Shown here piece by piece: positions 39,415 through 48,932 of a stretch of 64,000 nt of DNA. The DNA comes from Prasinococcaceae sp. CCMP 1430 (Eukaryota; Prasinodermophyta; Palmophyllophyceae; Prasinococcales; Prasinococcaceae): assembly GCA_013416795.1 (NCBI GenBank), contig RQSC01001302.1, forward strand, positions 104,946 to 168,945, given 5' to 3'. Position numbers and translations under genes: made by a program. The first letter of the stretch is position 1. The number at the start of each line of letters is the position of its first letter. Under the pieces are notes generated by a model. The model was given only the letters and a program-made list of their open reading frames with translations, did no database searches and was not told where the DNA came from.

Positions 39415-39656
39415 AGCGCCGCGTGGCCGCGCGCGCGTCGCTCTCCGACAGCGTGAAGGCGGCGTTCGGCAGCGCGGTGGACGCGACGTTCGGCGCGGTC
39501 GACACGACGGTGTCGACGGCGAGCTCGGCGGCCAAGGACGTCTCCGAGGCGGCCGACGTGGTCGTCAAGGCGACCAAGCCCGCGGTGGACGCCGCCGCGC
39601 CCGTGGTCAGCAAGGCGGCCTCCGCCGCCGCCGAGCGCGGCGTGCACAGCGTGTGA
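39235..39656 (+). CDS. Small alanine/valine-rich amphipathic protein
   Basis: Proposed exons 39235-39240 (Met-Lys) and 39417-39656, joined across a 176-base intron that begins GTGCACGCCC and ends with a 43-base C run plus AG (39372-39416). Product 81 residues: RRVAARASLSDSVKAAFGSA, DATFGAVDTTVSTASSAAKD, AADVVVKATKPAVDAAAP, resembling LEA-like or apolipoprotein-like amphipathic helix repeats. The C-terminal exon composition is convincing, the first exon is a guess. Its ATG is only 66 bases from that of the divergent KDM4-like gene. Function unknown; a stress or plastid protein is possible. Confidence 0.42.
39372..39414. repeat. Homopolymer run of 43 C
   Basis: Uninterrupted C from 39372 to 39414 followed by AG. 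On the other strand it is a G43 tract, likely to form quadruplex structures. It could be the polypyrimidine tract of the 39417 exon. Confidence 0.95.
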
Positions 39657-40011
39657 CGGGCGGGCGGCGCACGCACACGTGCGTGCGTGCGCCCTCTTCT
39701 TTCCCCTTCGCTTTGATGTGCGGCGAGCACCTCATCGCGCGGCGCTGCGCCTTCCGGCCTCATCATTGCCCCGGAACCCGCCGCGTGCGCGACCCGGGTG
39801 ACCCTGGTCGACCCGGGGTCGACGCGACGCTTACGCCAGCCAACCTGGTATCAAGATGAGGTCTTAGTGAACTGAACTGTAGAGCTTTGCTTCCTGTGTC
39901 GGCGCTGCATCGAGCGACGTCTGGGTGAAATCATATCGTTACCACACATGTGCGCGTCTGGCATTGCTGCTGTAGAGTGATGCGAGTGGCGGGCTCGTTG
40001 GCGGAGCGCCT
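39657..40011. other. Convergent intergenic
   Basis: About 355 bases; holds small palindromic GTCGACCC/CCCGGG motifs at 39790-39830 (possible hairpin). No coding signal. Confidence 0.4.
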
Positions 40012-43000
40012 CTACTGGAACCACACGAGGGACGACGGCTTGGCGCCGGCACGGTCACCTGCGAGCACGCTCTGCGGGGATGTCGAGGCTCCCTTCGCGG
40101 AATCCGCGCCGGTTCCGTGCGCCAGCATATCCTCGACGTCTCCCCTTCGCACGCGCGCGCGCCGCTTGCGTTCGGCGCGCGCCAGCTTTCGCTGTCTTCG
40201 ACGCTCAATGGCTGCCTCGATCGCGCGCTCGGCGGCCTCGAAGTCAGCGGGCACGGACAGCGAGCTGTCCGTGCTCTGCGCCAACTGGCTGGTCGATGCG
40301 CTGTGCGAGTAGTGCCCGAGCTGCGGAGCCGAGTGGACGTGTGGCGATGGCGCGAAGACGACCGGCGGCACGAGCATGCCATGCATGCGTTGCCCGAAGT
40401 CTAGGCTCATCTGCTGGGTTGCTTGCCATGTGCCTGGAAGCGGCAGCTGCAAGGAGGCAGGTTGGGTCCATGCAGCCGATGCCAGCGCAGCCTTGGGTGC
40501 CGACTCCTGCCTTGGCTGTGCCTGAGGTTCTGCTTGCTTGATTGCTTCCTCCTTCTGTCTTTGCCTCTTGCGCGCCGATGGACTGGTCTCCGCCTCGCCA
40601 GCCTCTTGCAAGGGCGTGCCCGTCGCCTCGACCTGCTCCCGCCGCTGCTCCGGCTTGCCAGCGCTCTTCTCACTACCATTCGCCTTGCTCGAGCTCCTCC
40701 GCGGCCTACCGGTGCCCTCGATGCTCAGCCTTCTTGAGGCGGCTCTCGGGCTGGGTGTGCTGCTGGCGTGCCGCCGCAACGCGGGTGCACGGGCATGTGG
40801 CTTTGTCGAGTCCGCCGGAGCGCTGGTAGCGGCCGTCCCAGAGGCACCCTCGCGGCCGGCGGCTGGTGCCGACATGCTGCGCCGCAGACGCGATGAGACC
40901 GGCCGACCGCGCCCAGGCATGCCCTCGCGTGGCGGGGTTGGCGAGCGCGAGCGGCAGCGGCGTTGAAACGCCTTCGCGCGCGGCGAGCGCCCTCGAGGAG
41001 AAACGTACAGCGGAGGCTTGCCGTGCGAAGGTGATGCAGGGATGGCAATGCGCAGCTGTTCTCGCAGACGAGGCGCACCCGCAGCATTCGGTGGCGCTTG
41101 CGACAAGGATGATTCCAGGGCAGCGACCTGGCCTCGCAACATGGCCAGCCTGCCTATGGCATCCGCCTCTTCCGCACCGAGTGCAGCCCGCGCGTCTCGC
41201 AGGCTGTCGCCTCGCCTGACAGCTGCAGAGGCGTTTTCAAATGCCGTACGTCGCTCTCTTGGCTGCTGGATTTGTTGCTTGATCTGCAGGGAGGGAACCT
41301 CCAGCCTAGCGGCCTCAAGAGACTCAACTCGCTCGAGCAACTTAGCCACCGTAGCCGACTCCCCGCTGGCGATGGCGTTGCCGGCCATGCTGAGCCTCGC
41401 GCGGAGCGCGTCGGCTTCCGCCCGTGCTTCTGCGGCTTCTGCCAGAGCCCGCTGCTTGCTCTCCGCTGCCGCCGCATGGGCGGCTGTCGTCTCCACTTTG
41501 GCCTCAAGGTTGCGCGCCTCGGCATCTGCCAGCGCGCTTCGCAGCGTGTCTGCCGTGCCTTTGTGAGTGTCGGCGTCTGCTTTCGCCAACACCAGAGCCT
41601 CGCGTAGCGAGCTAATCTCGGCCTGTGATGCGCGGGCCTTTTGACTTGCGTCGGCAATCTCTTGCTGCGTGCTGGCGAGCTCCGAGGAGAGGTGATCGGC
41701 CTGCTGCAGCAGCTCCGTCTCGCGACGGCTTGCCTCAGCTGCGCTGCGCCTCAGCGCTCTCTCATTCTCTTCTGCGGCGCGCACCGCATCTGTGAGCCGT
41801 TCCTTGACCGCAGCCTCCTCTCGAAGCTTAGCCGCAAGCGCGTGTAGTTTCTTGCTGGCTGCACTGCGCACAGCCTCGACCATGCCCTTGTATCGCTCTG
41901 CAGTGCCCTGGAACTCCTTGACAGCGCCAGACATGCTCATGGCATCATCCTCTGCATCGTCGACGCGCTTTTGGAGCTCGAGCAAAACCGCAGGGTCCAC
42001 CGGTGGCCATGCTGCTCCGTCAAGTCCGTCAGTGTCAGTCCCTTGCGTCGCAGTGTGCACCATTGCCTTGAGAGCCTGCGTGTCTTGCACAACGGTAGCC
42101 TCCGCTCGCATGTGCGTTGGCGTCACCGAGGCGGCCTGGGCAGCGGCAGTGGCGGCGGCCGCCGCCGCGCTGGTGGCCCTTGCGGCTGCGGCGCGCAATT
42201 CGCTGGTCTCGGCCTCGAGCTTTGACCTTGCCTCGCTGCCCTCCAGAAGGGCCTTCTCCGCGGCCTCGAGTCTCGCGGAAAGGAAGCTCGCCTCTTGCTT
42301 TGTTGTGTCGAGCTGGCTACGCAATTGAGCAGTCTCAGCCCTCGCGGCGGCTGCGTCGGCATTCGCTGACGTTTCGGACTCAGCTGCTTGTGCGCGGGTC
42401 GCCTCTGCGGCGCGCAGCCGCTCGCGCACCGCCATGAGAGCGGATCTCATCGCGTCGGCGTCCTCCTGCGCCGCCAGGAGCTCAGCCCGCACCACGCGTG
42501 CCTCCGACTTGGCCGCGCCGAGATCAAACTTCATTGCGGTGACCTCCTTCTGAGCTGGGCTTGTGGCCAACGCGCGCATCGCAGGCGAACCTTCGACTGG
42601 CACGAGCGCTTGCTCATGCTCGGACGCAGTACGTGCCGCGGAGATCTCTTGCAGTTGCTCGGACAATTCAGCGGACTCCTCTTCGGCTGCACGCACGCGC
42701 TCCGAAAGGAGCTCCGCACACTCCGAGAAGGCCTGTTCCGAGGCCTCGAGCGAATCGCGCAGCGCTTGGCGCTCCGCCGATGCGCCGCGTAGCTCTTGCC
42801 GCAGACGATCCGCCGTCGCGCCCTCGGCCTCAGCCAGCTTCTGCTGCGAAATGGCATGGTCCCGCTGCTTGGTCATCTCGGCTTGGTGCTCGCTCTTCAT
42901 AGTCTGCAACTGCTGGGCCATCTCGCCCATCACGCGCTCGCGCGCTTCCAGCTCTCCCTGGGCTTCCGAGAGCTGCCTGCGAAGGGATGCCGGTGACGGC

Positions 43001-44070
43001 CCACCGCCGGGGGCAACCGGCGAGTTGTTGGTGCTGCCGGCATCCTCGCTCGAGCTCCGGTGCTGACACCTACTCTGTGAGCGAGCGCTCCGCGGGCGGG
43101 CGCGGGGCCGTGGCGCCGCTTCCTTGGCTTGCTGCTGTTGCTGCGTCATCTGCGACCTGCCACTCCTCGGCGTGTAATCTGAGCTTCGAGGCGTCATCGC
43201 GCGTGGAGTGGTGCTCGCACTGGCGTGCGGCGAGGGTTCGCTCGAGTGCACCGATGCGAGCGAGGAGGCCTCAGAGCGGTCTGTCTGCGGCCGGGGCGAC
43301 ACGGACCCGTGCGCACTTGAGTTCGTGAGACGAGCCAACTGCAGCTTGGTCACTTGCGATGCCATCCTTTCGTCTGCGTCCTCGTGGCGGCGAAGCGCCG
43401 CCGCAGCCGCGGCCTTCACCGGCGATGCACGCCGCGACTCCCTTGAGTGCCCGCCCGCCGTCAGCCTCGCATCGGCGCTGGCTACAGCCGCTGCTGCGAG
43501 TGACCGCTGCCGTCGCGCATCCTCGAGCGCCGGGGCCTGACCAGCGTCTTTGCCCTCGAGGGACGGCTGGCGCGCTTGCGCTGCGGGGCCGTGTGCGAGC
43601 GAGCCGAGGACGGCTGGCTTGAGCGGCCGGACCGCGTTGGTGCCAGGGCTGGCCGCCGTGAGCGCGTTCGCATCAATCGATCCGAGTGGCGCGCGTCGTC
43701 TGCCGAGCATCCCCTTGATGCGCCCGGAGCCGGTCGAGTCGCCACGCGCCGAGTGAGGCGTGCTCAATCCCGACCGCGGCATGACGCCTGCGCTGCGCGT
43801 GCCCCCATCGCCGACGGCGCCGAGATCGAGCGGTGGCAGGCCCGCTGCGGCGGCCGTCGCGTCACCAGTGGACAGGCGTGGGCTCTGCGAACGGCTGCGC
43901 GCCGCCCTCGCGACGCGCATCGCCGCGGGCGCTCCCGGCCCTCCCCGCCCCAACGCCACAGACCCGACACCCCCCTCCCCGCTTCGCCAGCTCCCCCGCA
44001 GCGAGCGCCTCTGGCCCCGCGCGCGACGCGAGCGTCGCCGCCGAGGCGACGAAGCGGCGGCGCTTTTCAT
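40012..44070 (-). CDS. Large coiled-coil protein, possibly basal-body or microtubule-associated
   Basis: One exon of 1352 residues from ATG 44070 (a shorter start at 43920, MRVARAARS, is possible). No catalytic domain. Organisation: N-terminal Ser/Pro/Arg-rich region (about 1-340) with many SP/RS motifs (AMTPRSSDYTPRSGRSQMTQ); a long central heptad coiled coil (about 360-960), for example LRRQLSEAQGELEARERVMG and ERLTDAVRAAEENERALRR; then a Pro/Arg/Ser-rich tail with SPRGRSPRAKAFQRR. Such architecture suits a centriolar or microtubule scaffolding protein. It is head-to-head with the BBOF1-like gene. Family unknown to me; function inferred only from architecture and position. Confidence 0.78.
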   Translation of the reverse strand: MKSAAASSPRRRRSRRARGQRRSLRGSWRSGEGGVGSVALGRGGPGAPAAMRVARAARSRSQSPRLSTGDATAAAAGLPPLDLGAVGDGGTRSAGVMPRSGLSTPHSARGDSTGSGRIKGMLGRRRAPLGSIDANALTAASPGTNAVRPLKPAVLGSLAHGPAAQARQPSLEGKDAGQAPALEDARRQRSLAAAAVASADARLTAGGHSRESRRASPVKAAAAAALRRHEDADERMASQVTKLQLARLTNSSAHGSVSPRPQTDRSEASSLASVHSSEPSPHASASTTPRAMTPRSSDYTPRSGRSQMTQQQQQAKEAAPRPRARPRSARSQSRCQHRSSSEDAGSTNNSPVAPGGGPSPASLRRQLSEAQGELEARERVMGEMAQQLQTMKSEHQAEMTKQRDHAISQQKLAEAEGATADRLRQELRGASAERQALRDSLEASEQAFSECAELLSERVRAAEEESAELSEQLQEISAARTASEHEQALVPVEGSPAMRALATSPAQKEVTAMKFDLGAAKSEARVVRAELLAAQEDADAMRSALMAVRERLRAAEATRAQAAESETSANADAAAARAETAQLRSQLDTTKQEASFLSARLEAAEKALLEGSEARSKLEAETSELRAAAARATSAAAAAATAAAQAASVTPTHMRAEATVVQDTQALKAMVHTATQGTDTDGLDGAAWPPVDPAVLLELQKRVDDAEDDAMSMSGAVKEFQGTAERYKGMVEAVRSAASKKLHALAAKLREEAAVKERLTDAVRAAEENERALRRSAAEASRRETELLQQADHLSSELASTQQEIADASQKARASQAEISSLREALVLAKADADTHKGTADTLRSALADAEARNLEAKVETTAAHAAAAESKQRALAEAAEARAEADALRARLSMAGNAIASGESATVAKLLERVESLEAARLEVPSLQIKQQIQQPRERRTAFENASAAVRRGDSLRDARAALGAEEADAIGRLAMLRGQVAALESSLSQAPPNAAGAPRLREQLRIAIPASPSHGKPPLYVSPRGRSPRAKAFQRRCRSRSPTPPREGMPGRGRPVSSRLRRSMSAPAAGREGASGTAATSAPADSTKPHARAPALRRHASSTPSPRAASRRLSIEGTGRPRRSSSKANGSEKSAGKPEQRREQVEATGTPLQEAGEAETSPSARKRQRQKEEAIKQAEPQAQPRQESAPKAALASAAWTQPASLQLPLPGTWQATQQMSLDFGQRMHGMLVPPVVFAPSPHVHSAPQLGHYSHSASTSQLAQSTDSSLSVPADFEAAERAIEAAIERRRQRKLARAERKRRARVRRGDVEDMLAHGTGADSAKGASTSPQSVLAGDRAGAKPSSLVWFQ

Positions 44071-45543
44071 CACTCATTTCGGACCCGCGGAACCGCGCCC
44101 GGCGCGCCGCGAAATTGTGCCTTTGCCGGCGCGGGAAGGGTGCGTCGCGGGCTAGGACCCCCGGGGCGCGCGCGCGCCCAAATGCCGCGACGCAAAGACG
44201 CGGCTTTCCGGCGCGGCGCGCGCGCTTCCGCGGTTTCGCGCACGCGCGCCGCGCGCGCCCCCGGGCCAGGGGGCTTCGGGTGGGGGGCGGTACCACCCGC
44301 ACACGCAGGAAAAAAAAAAAAAGGAGGAGGGCATGGCGAATGGCGTTCAATAGTGCGGAGCGCGAGAGAGATCGCGCGCTCGCTCTCGCGGGGCGAAGAC
44401 GGGTCCGCGGCTGGGTTCGCTCGCGCTTCCCCGGGGCGGGGCCGCCCCGCGTTCTGTCTTATCTGTCTATCTGTGGCGCCTGTTTTTTTTTCCTCTCGTT
44501 TTTGCGCGGGGCGGGGCGCGTCGCGCCGCGCGCGGGAAAGAGCGAGTTTGCGTGCGCGCGTGCACGCACGCTTCTTGATCTTAGCGCGACGCGCGTCAAG
44601 CTTCCACAGTGACACACGCACGCACACACCCGCCCTCTCGTGCGCGCGCGCTCTCCGCCCGCGGGCGTTTCGAAATCCGCCGCCTCGGCAATCAACACAA
44701 ACCAACCACGCACACACGGCCGCACGTACAGTCCCTCCAGGGGGGGCGACCGTTGCGCAAACGCCGCTCCAGCTACTGTACGTACTACTGTATGGCGTGA
44801 AATAACCCCCAAGTCATTTCAGGTCATCTGGGAGGTCGGCTGGATGTCGGCTGGATCTTGGTTGACCTGGGCGGCGATCCGACTGACAGCCTGGATCGAG
44901 CCGGCTAACTCGGTGCGGGCACGGGTGGTCTCGACTACCCATCCCATTCGATGATGTTACAGTGTACGTGTACCAAGGTACATCACATCAACATGAATTT
45001 GGCTTCCTCCTATAAGAGAACCCTGATTCTAAAAACCTGAAAAGCGTCGTCTTTGAGAAGCGAAAGGCGGAAACGGAACATGACCGCCCGCGGGAAAAGC
45101 GGCGTCGGGCACAACCCCCAACCTCGGGGGCGAGGCCGCCTCGGGCGGCGAGCGGGCGGAGCACGCGCCCGATGCGGCGCGGCCTGGCGGGGGATGGCGC
45201 GGGCCGAAGCGGCGCCGTCGCGGGCGGAGCATGCTGCCTCTCCTCCTCCGGGCAACCGCGCTGCGCGCGTTGCCCGGCCAGCGGTGCGGACGCGCTCTGT
45301 GCGGCGGGCCAGTGCGCGCGTGGGCCGACCGGTTGGAGGCCAGGCCGGGAGCCAGTGGCGCGTTCCGCCGCGCCGCGCGGTGCCTGAGGGCGCCGCGGCA
45401 ACGAGGGAGCCGGAAGCGGCGGGCCGCCCACGCGGCGGGCGCACAGCACGCAGCGGCGCGAGGCCGCCCCGCAGTATAGGGAGAGAAGCGCTCGTTGTCG
45501 CCCCGCCCGACCACGGAACCGGTGCCCTTCCTTGCCGTCCTGG
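44071..45543. other. Divergent intergenic between two coiled-coil genes
   Basis: About 1.5 kb upstream of both the giant coiled-coil gene (-) and the BBOF1-like gene (+). It includes a 13-base A run near 44310, locally AT-richer sequence at 44800-45050 with GTAC-containing inverted motifs (44960-44975), and otherwise GC-rich DNA. No coding signal. Confidence 0.45.
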
Positions 45544-47016
45544 ATGGGTAACGATGGCGTGTTCGATACGGGGCCGGACATGTCGTCCACGCAATACGTG
45601 ATCCTAGCGGAGAACCAGCGCAAGAAGAAGGCGCTGTCGGAAACCAAGGCGCGGTATGTGGCACTGCTGAGCGAGAATCGCTCGCTGCTCGAGGAGAAGG
45701 AGGCAATGGAGCGCGAGACCTACGAGGTGACCGAGTACCTGCGCAAGGAGATCGTGTCAAAAAGTGAAGCCGTCGCGCGCCTCTGCGGCGAGCTCGAGGA
45801 GGCGCGGCACGACGCCGAACGCACTCTCGCGACCGCACGAGAGGAGGAAAAGGCGCGGCTCGCCGAGCGCGACAGCCACTGGAAGGCGCAGCTCGATGAC
45901 GCCAAGGCGAACGTGGAACGCCATGCGCGAGTGCTCGAAGGCCTGAGTGAGTTTCGCAAACGCCAGGCAGAGGTCGAGGGGGAGCTCACGACGCTGCGCG
46001 AGGAGAACCAGGGGTTGCGCGCGCAGCAGGACGCTGCGCTCACACAGCTCGAGCGCAAATTCACCGAGCAGGCCACGCGGACCAAAAAGGAATACGAGGC
46101 GCGCCTTGCCGCACTAAAGAAGTCTTCTGAGGAGGATATCGACGAACGGCTCGATGCGTCAGTCAAGCGCATCCTGCAGCAGAACAGACGCATGGCAGAG
46201 GAGCTGCGGCTGCACGTCACGGAGACGGATGAGCTGCAGCGCGCTAGGGACAGTCTGCTGGAAGAGAAGAACAGGCTCGCGCGCGAGGTGGATATCAAAG
46301 GCGAGATGGAGGCGCAGTTCGCGAAGCGCGGGTCAAGGCAGGCAAAGGAGATCTCGGCCGCCAACGCCAAGATCCGCGCCCTTGAGCGCTCGCTCGGACA
46401 GCTCACGCGCGAATTCGCGCGCGAACGCGAAGCGCTGGCGAGCAAGAGAAACGCCGAAGCTGCCAACACACAAATTGAGCTCGATGATCTGCGCCGCCTG
46501 GTGTCGCTCAAGTCGCGTGAGCTCAAGAAAATTCGCCGCATCGCCAATGAGGTCGTGCGCCAACGCTCGGACGTCGAGCGCTTCCTGGTGGACTCGCTCG
46601 ATGTGGTCCGCCGCGAAATCACAGCTGAGAGGATGGGCGGAGTTATACCCAGCACAGCCGGGGCGCTGGGCACGCTCCCGGCCATACGCAGCAGCACCGC
46701 GGGGGGAGGAACGGAACGGCGGGACAGGTCTGCCAGCCCGCATTCTCACACAGCCGCGCTGGCCACCAGCCACGTGGACATCGCCGAGCTCAGCTGGGAG
46801 GACCGCGAAAAAGTACTGCGGCTGCTCTTCTCGAAGGCGAACAAGGCCAGCTCGCACGAGCCGTACTCCGCGAGCCTGCCGCCGCACTCGTTCCCCGTCT
46901 TGCCAATGGGCGCCTCTCCTGGAACGGCCAATATTGTACCCACCTCTGTGGCGACTGCCAATAAGTATACGCCGCTCGGATCGGCCTCCAGCGGCATGCA
47001 TCCAGACCTGGCGTAG
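45544..47016 (+). CDS. BBOF1: Basal body-orientation factor 1-like (BBOF1) coiled-coil protein
   Basis: In animals BBOF1 keeps cilia/basal-body alignment and axonemal structure. Single exon, 490 residues, ATG 45544 (MGNDGVFDTGPDM). Nearly all of residues 20-360 are coiled coil, starting ENQRKKKALSETKARYVALL. The diagnostic elements are NEVVRQRSDVERFLVDSLDV, similar to the EQRTELExFF block, and the C-terminal VDIAELSWEDREKVLRLLFS, which closely matches the BBOF1 motif preceding its tail. No introns. The call rests on these two motifs recalled from the family, so orthology should be regarded as likely rather than proven. Confidence 0.8.
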   Translation: MGNDGVFDTGPDMSSTQYVILAENQRKKKALSETKARYVALLSENRSLLEEKEAMERETYEVTEYLRKEIVSKSEAVARLCGELEEARHDAERTLATAREEEKARLAERDSHWKAQLDDAKANVERHARVLEGLSEFRKRQAEVEGELTTLREENQGLRAQQDAALTQLERKFTEQATRTKKEYEARLAALKKSSEEDIDERLDASVKRILQQNRRMAEELRLHVTETDELQRARDSLLEEKNRLAREVDIKGEMEAQFAKRGSRQAKEISAANAKIRALERSLGQLTREFAREREALASKRNAEAANTQIELDDLRRLVSLKSRELKKIRRIANEVVRQRSDVERFLVDSLDVVRREITAERMGGVIPSTAGALGTLPAIRSSTAGGGTERRDRSASPHSHTAALATSHVDIAELSWEDREKVLRLLFSKANKASSHEPYSASLPPHSFPVLPMGASPGTANIVPTSVATANKYTPLGSASSGMHPDLA

Positions 47017-47154
47017 GATCCACCGACGGACGCTCTGCTCCCGATCAGCTCGCGAGGGCGTGCGACGACGCAACATAATACAACAATGTACATTCAACAG
47101 CATGCAATAAGTATGAACATCAACGGGCCCTCTAAAGCACGCGATGAGCACCCC

Positions 47155-48717
47155 TCAAGCGCTCGTGCGCGCGCGGCGCCGGAGCTCCTGCTCGCTCTCG
47201 CGTGGGTTGACACGGGCACCTTCTCCTCGCCAGCCAACCGTCACAATGTCCACAGCGCCTCTGCCCTCGATGCCATGGCACATTTCCGCGTATGCCTCCG
47301 CTGCACTCCCTCGCTGCCTTGAGCTCTTGAGCCACGCAACCAAGTTTTGCCGCACTCCGGCCTTGAGCGGGTGTACGCCGTGCCACAGCTGGCCGACATG
47401 CATGATGCCCGTACCGATCGTGTGCGTGACGTTGACGCGCGCATCACTCGCTACCGCGCCAGGCTCGCCTGAGTCAGGCTCATCCCGCACTGAGTCGAGG
47501 TAAAGCTCGGCTCCCTCGAAGCCCGCTTCACCAAGGCAGACATTGAGGGTCACGTCTGACGCATCCATGTGCCTGTCCAGAAGACGGTCCTCACCAACCG
47601 CGTAGCGCACGGTGAAGGCGTGCGTGTGGTCGAGCGAAGCGCCGCCCCAGTCCGGAAATGCCACGAGTGCCATCGGGGAGAACACCTCTGCGAGCAGGCG
47701 CTGCATGACTTCGGCGAGGCCAATCTCCTGCAACAGGAGACCGTAGTTATTCATGCTGTTCGGCCGGCGGAGGCGCATGCCGGACGCAAGCGCAGCGTCA
47801 ACCTCCTCAGTGATCGCGCTCGACGCCTCCGGCAGCAGCACGTCGAATGCGTACGCTGGCGCAGGCCCGTCCCGCAGTGTACGTAGCAGAGCGCGGAGAG
47901 CATGACCATCACGCGCGCGCGCAGCAGCCAGCAGTGATGGTTGCACGAGGCGTTCCAGCGGTGCGTCGGCAAGCCACGCGTTGCGCAGCCTGTACGCAGC
48001 CCCATCATCCGAGGCGTCCCTCGCGTCGGCCTCCTCTAGCGCTTCTCGCCTGGCTGCTATTGCCGCCTTGTTCTGGATGGCGGCGCGGAGCGCACGTTCC
48101 GACGCGCGTGTGGGGGCGCCCGTCGTGTAGGCAAAGTGTGCCATCGGCGCGCCGAGCGGCACGCCGCTCTCATCACAGAGCAGGGCGGTGAAGTACTGGT
48201 AGAGCCCGCGGCCCGCCCGGACGGCAGGTACTGTGACGACGTCTCCAGCGGCGTCATTAGAATCAGCTGCGCCCCGCAACGCGTCGCCAGCGCGGCGGTG
48301 TGCATGAGGGGCATCGCTGACGCACGCAACGGTCTGTTCAGCGGCCGTAAACGGCGTCGGCGGCACGTCGTACTGCCACACGTCGCCGCGGTCCTCCCCC
48401 ACGCGCTGCGACACGCGAACGCAGCAGGGCCCGCGCCTCTCATCGCCCCTCCCACTCGCGCTGCTCGAATTGGGGAAGGCAACGATCCCTAGCGCGGCGG
48501 CGCACACAGCACGATCGAGCGCCAGGCGCAGCGCGAGTGCAGTCTCATCCTGTGCCGAGCAGTGCGCCGTGCTACCCACGAGCTGCACACCGGACGCGCC
48601 TCCGCCACCGCCGCCATGCGCCCGCAAAGCCGCTGCCGCGCTCGCTGGCGCCACAGCGACCGCCACCGCCGCCGCGGCCGCCTTCGCGAGCGCTCGTGCC
48701 CGCGCGCCGCGCCCCAT
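47155..48717 (-). CDS. 2-oxoglutarate/Fe(II) oxygenase, OGFOD2-like
   Basis: Prolyl-4-hydroxylase-superfamily dioxygenase. One exon, 520 residues, starting at MGRGARARALAKAAAAAVAV, a possible signal peptide. Preceding the catalytic core: RPNSMNNYGLLLQEIGLA and SPMALVAFPDWGGASLDH. Iron site: His and Asp in DRHMDASDVTLNVCLG, sugar-edge GAELYLDS, distal His in MHVGQLWHGVHPLKAGVRQN, Arg for 2-oxoglutarate in the same block. This set is characteristic of OGFOD2-like proteins. Substrate unknown. It is divergent from the SET-domain gene, 215 bases separating the two start codons. The N-terminal half has no recognised domain. Confidence 0.86.
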   Translation of the reverse strand: MGRGARARALAKAAAAAVAVAVAPASAAAALRAHGGGGGGASGVQLVGSTAHCSAQDETALALRLALDRAVCAAALGIVAFPNSSSASGRGDERRGPCCVRVSQRVGEDRGDVWQYDVPPTPFTAAEQTVACVSDAPHAHRRAGDALRGAADSNDAAGDVVTVPAVRAGRGLYQYFTALLCDESGVPLGAPMAHFAYTTGAPTRASERALRAAIQNKAAIAARREALEEADARDASDDGAAYRLRNAWLADAPLERLVQPSLLAAARARDGHALRALLRTLRDGPAPAYAFDVLLPEASSAITEEVDAALASGMRLRRPNSMNNYGLLLQEIGLAEVMQRLLAEVFSPMALVAFPDWGGASLDHTHAFTVRYAVGEDRLLDRHMDASDVTLNVCLGEAGFEGAELYLDSVRDEPDSGEPGAVASDARVNVTHTIGTGIMHVGQLWHGVHPLKAGVRQNLVAWLKSSRQRGSAAEAYAEMCHGIEGRGAVDIVTVGWRGEGARVNPRESEQELRRRARTSA

Positions 48718-48932
48718 TCGTGCCGCGCGCGCGCCGTTAGGCGGGCGCGCCGGCGCGCCGGTGCATTCGGCGTGAGGACGTGCTGCGCCGTCCGCGCTCA
48801 GTGTGGCGGCTGCAGCTGTCACATGATAGAACGAGCGCTTCCGCCAGCCAGCGAAGCGTCTTCGTTGCCTCGGGGCCGCAGCAGAGAGCGCACGGCGGGC
48901 GCTCCCTCCATCCAACACCGTCGACCCTCCTA

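Noticed and set aside
43576-44805. Plus-strand 409-residue frame
   Set aside because: Overlaps the 5' end of the coiled-coil gene and its promoter; composition is Arg/Pro-rich with poly-Lys from the A run.
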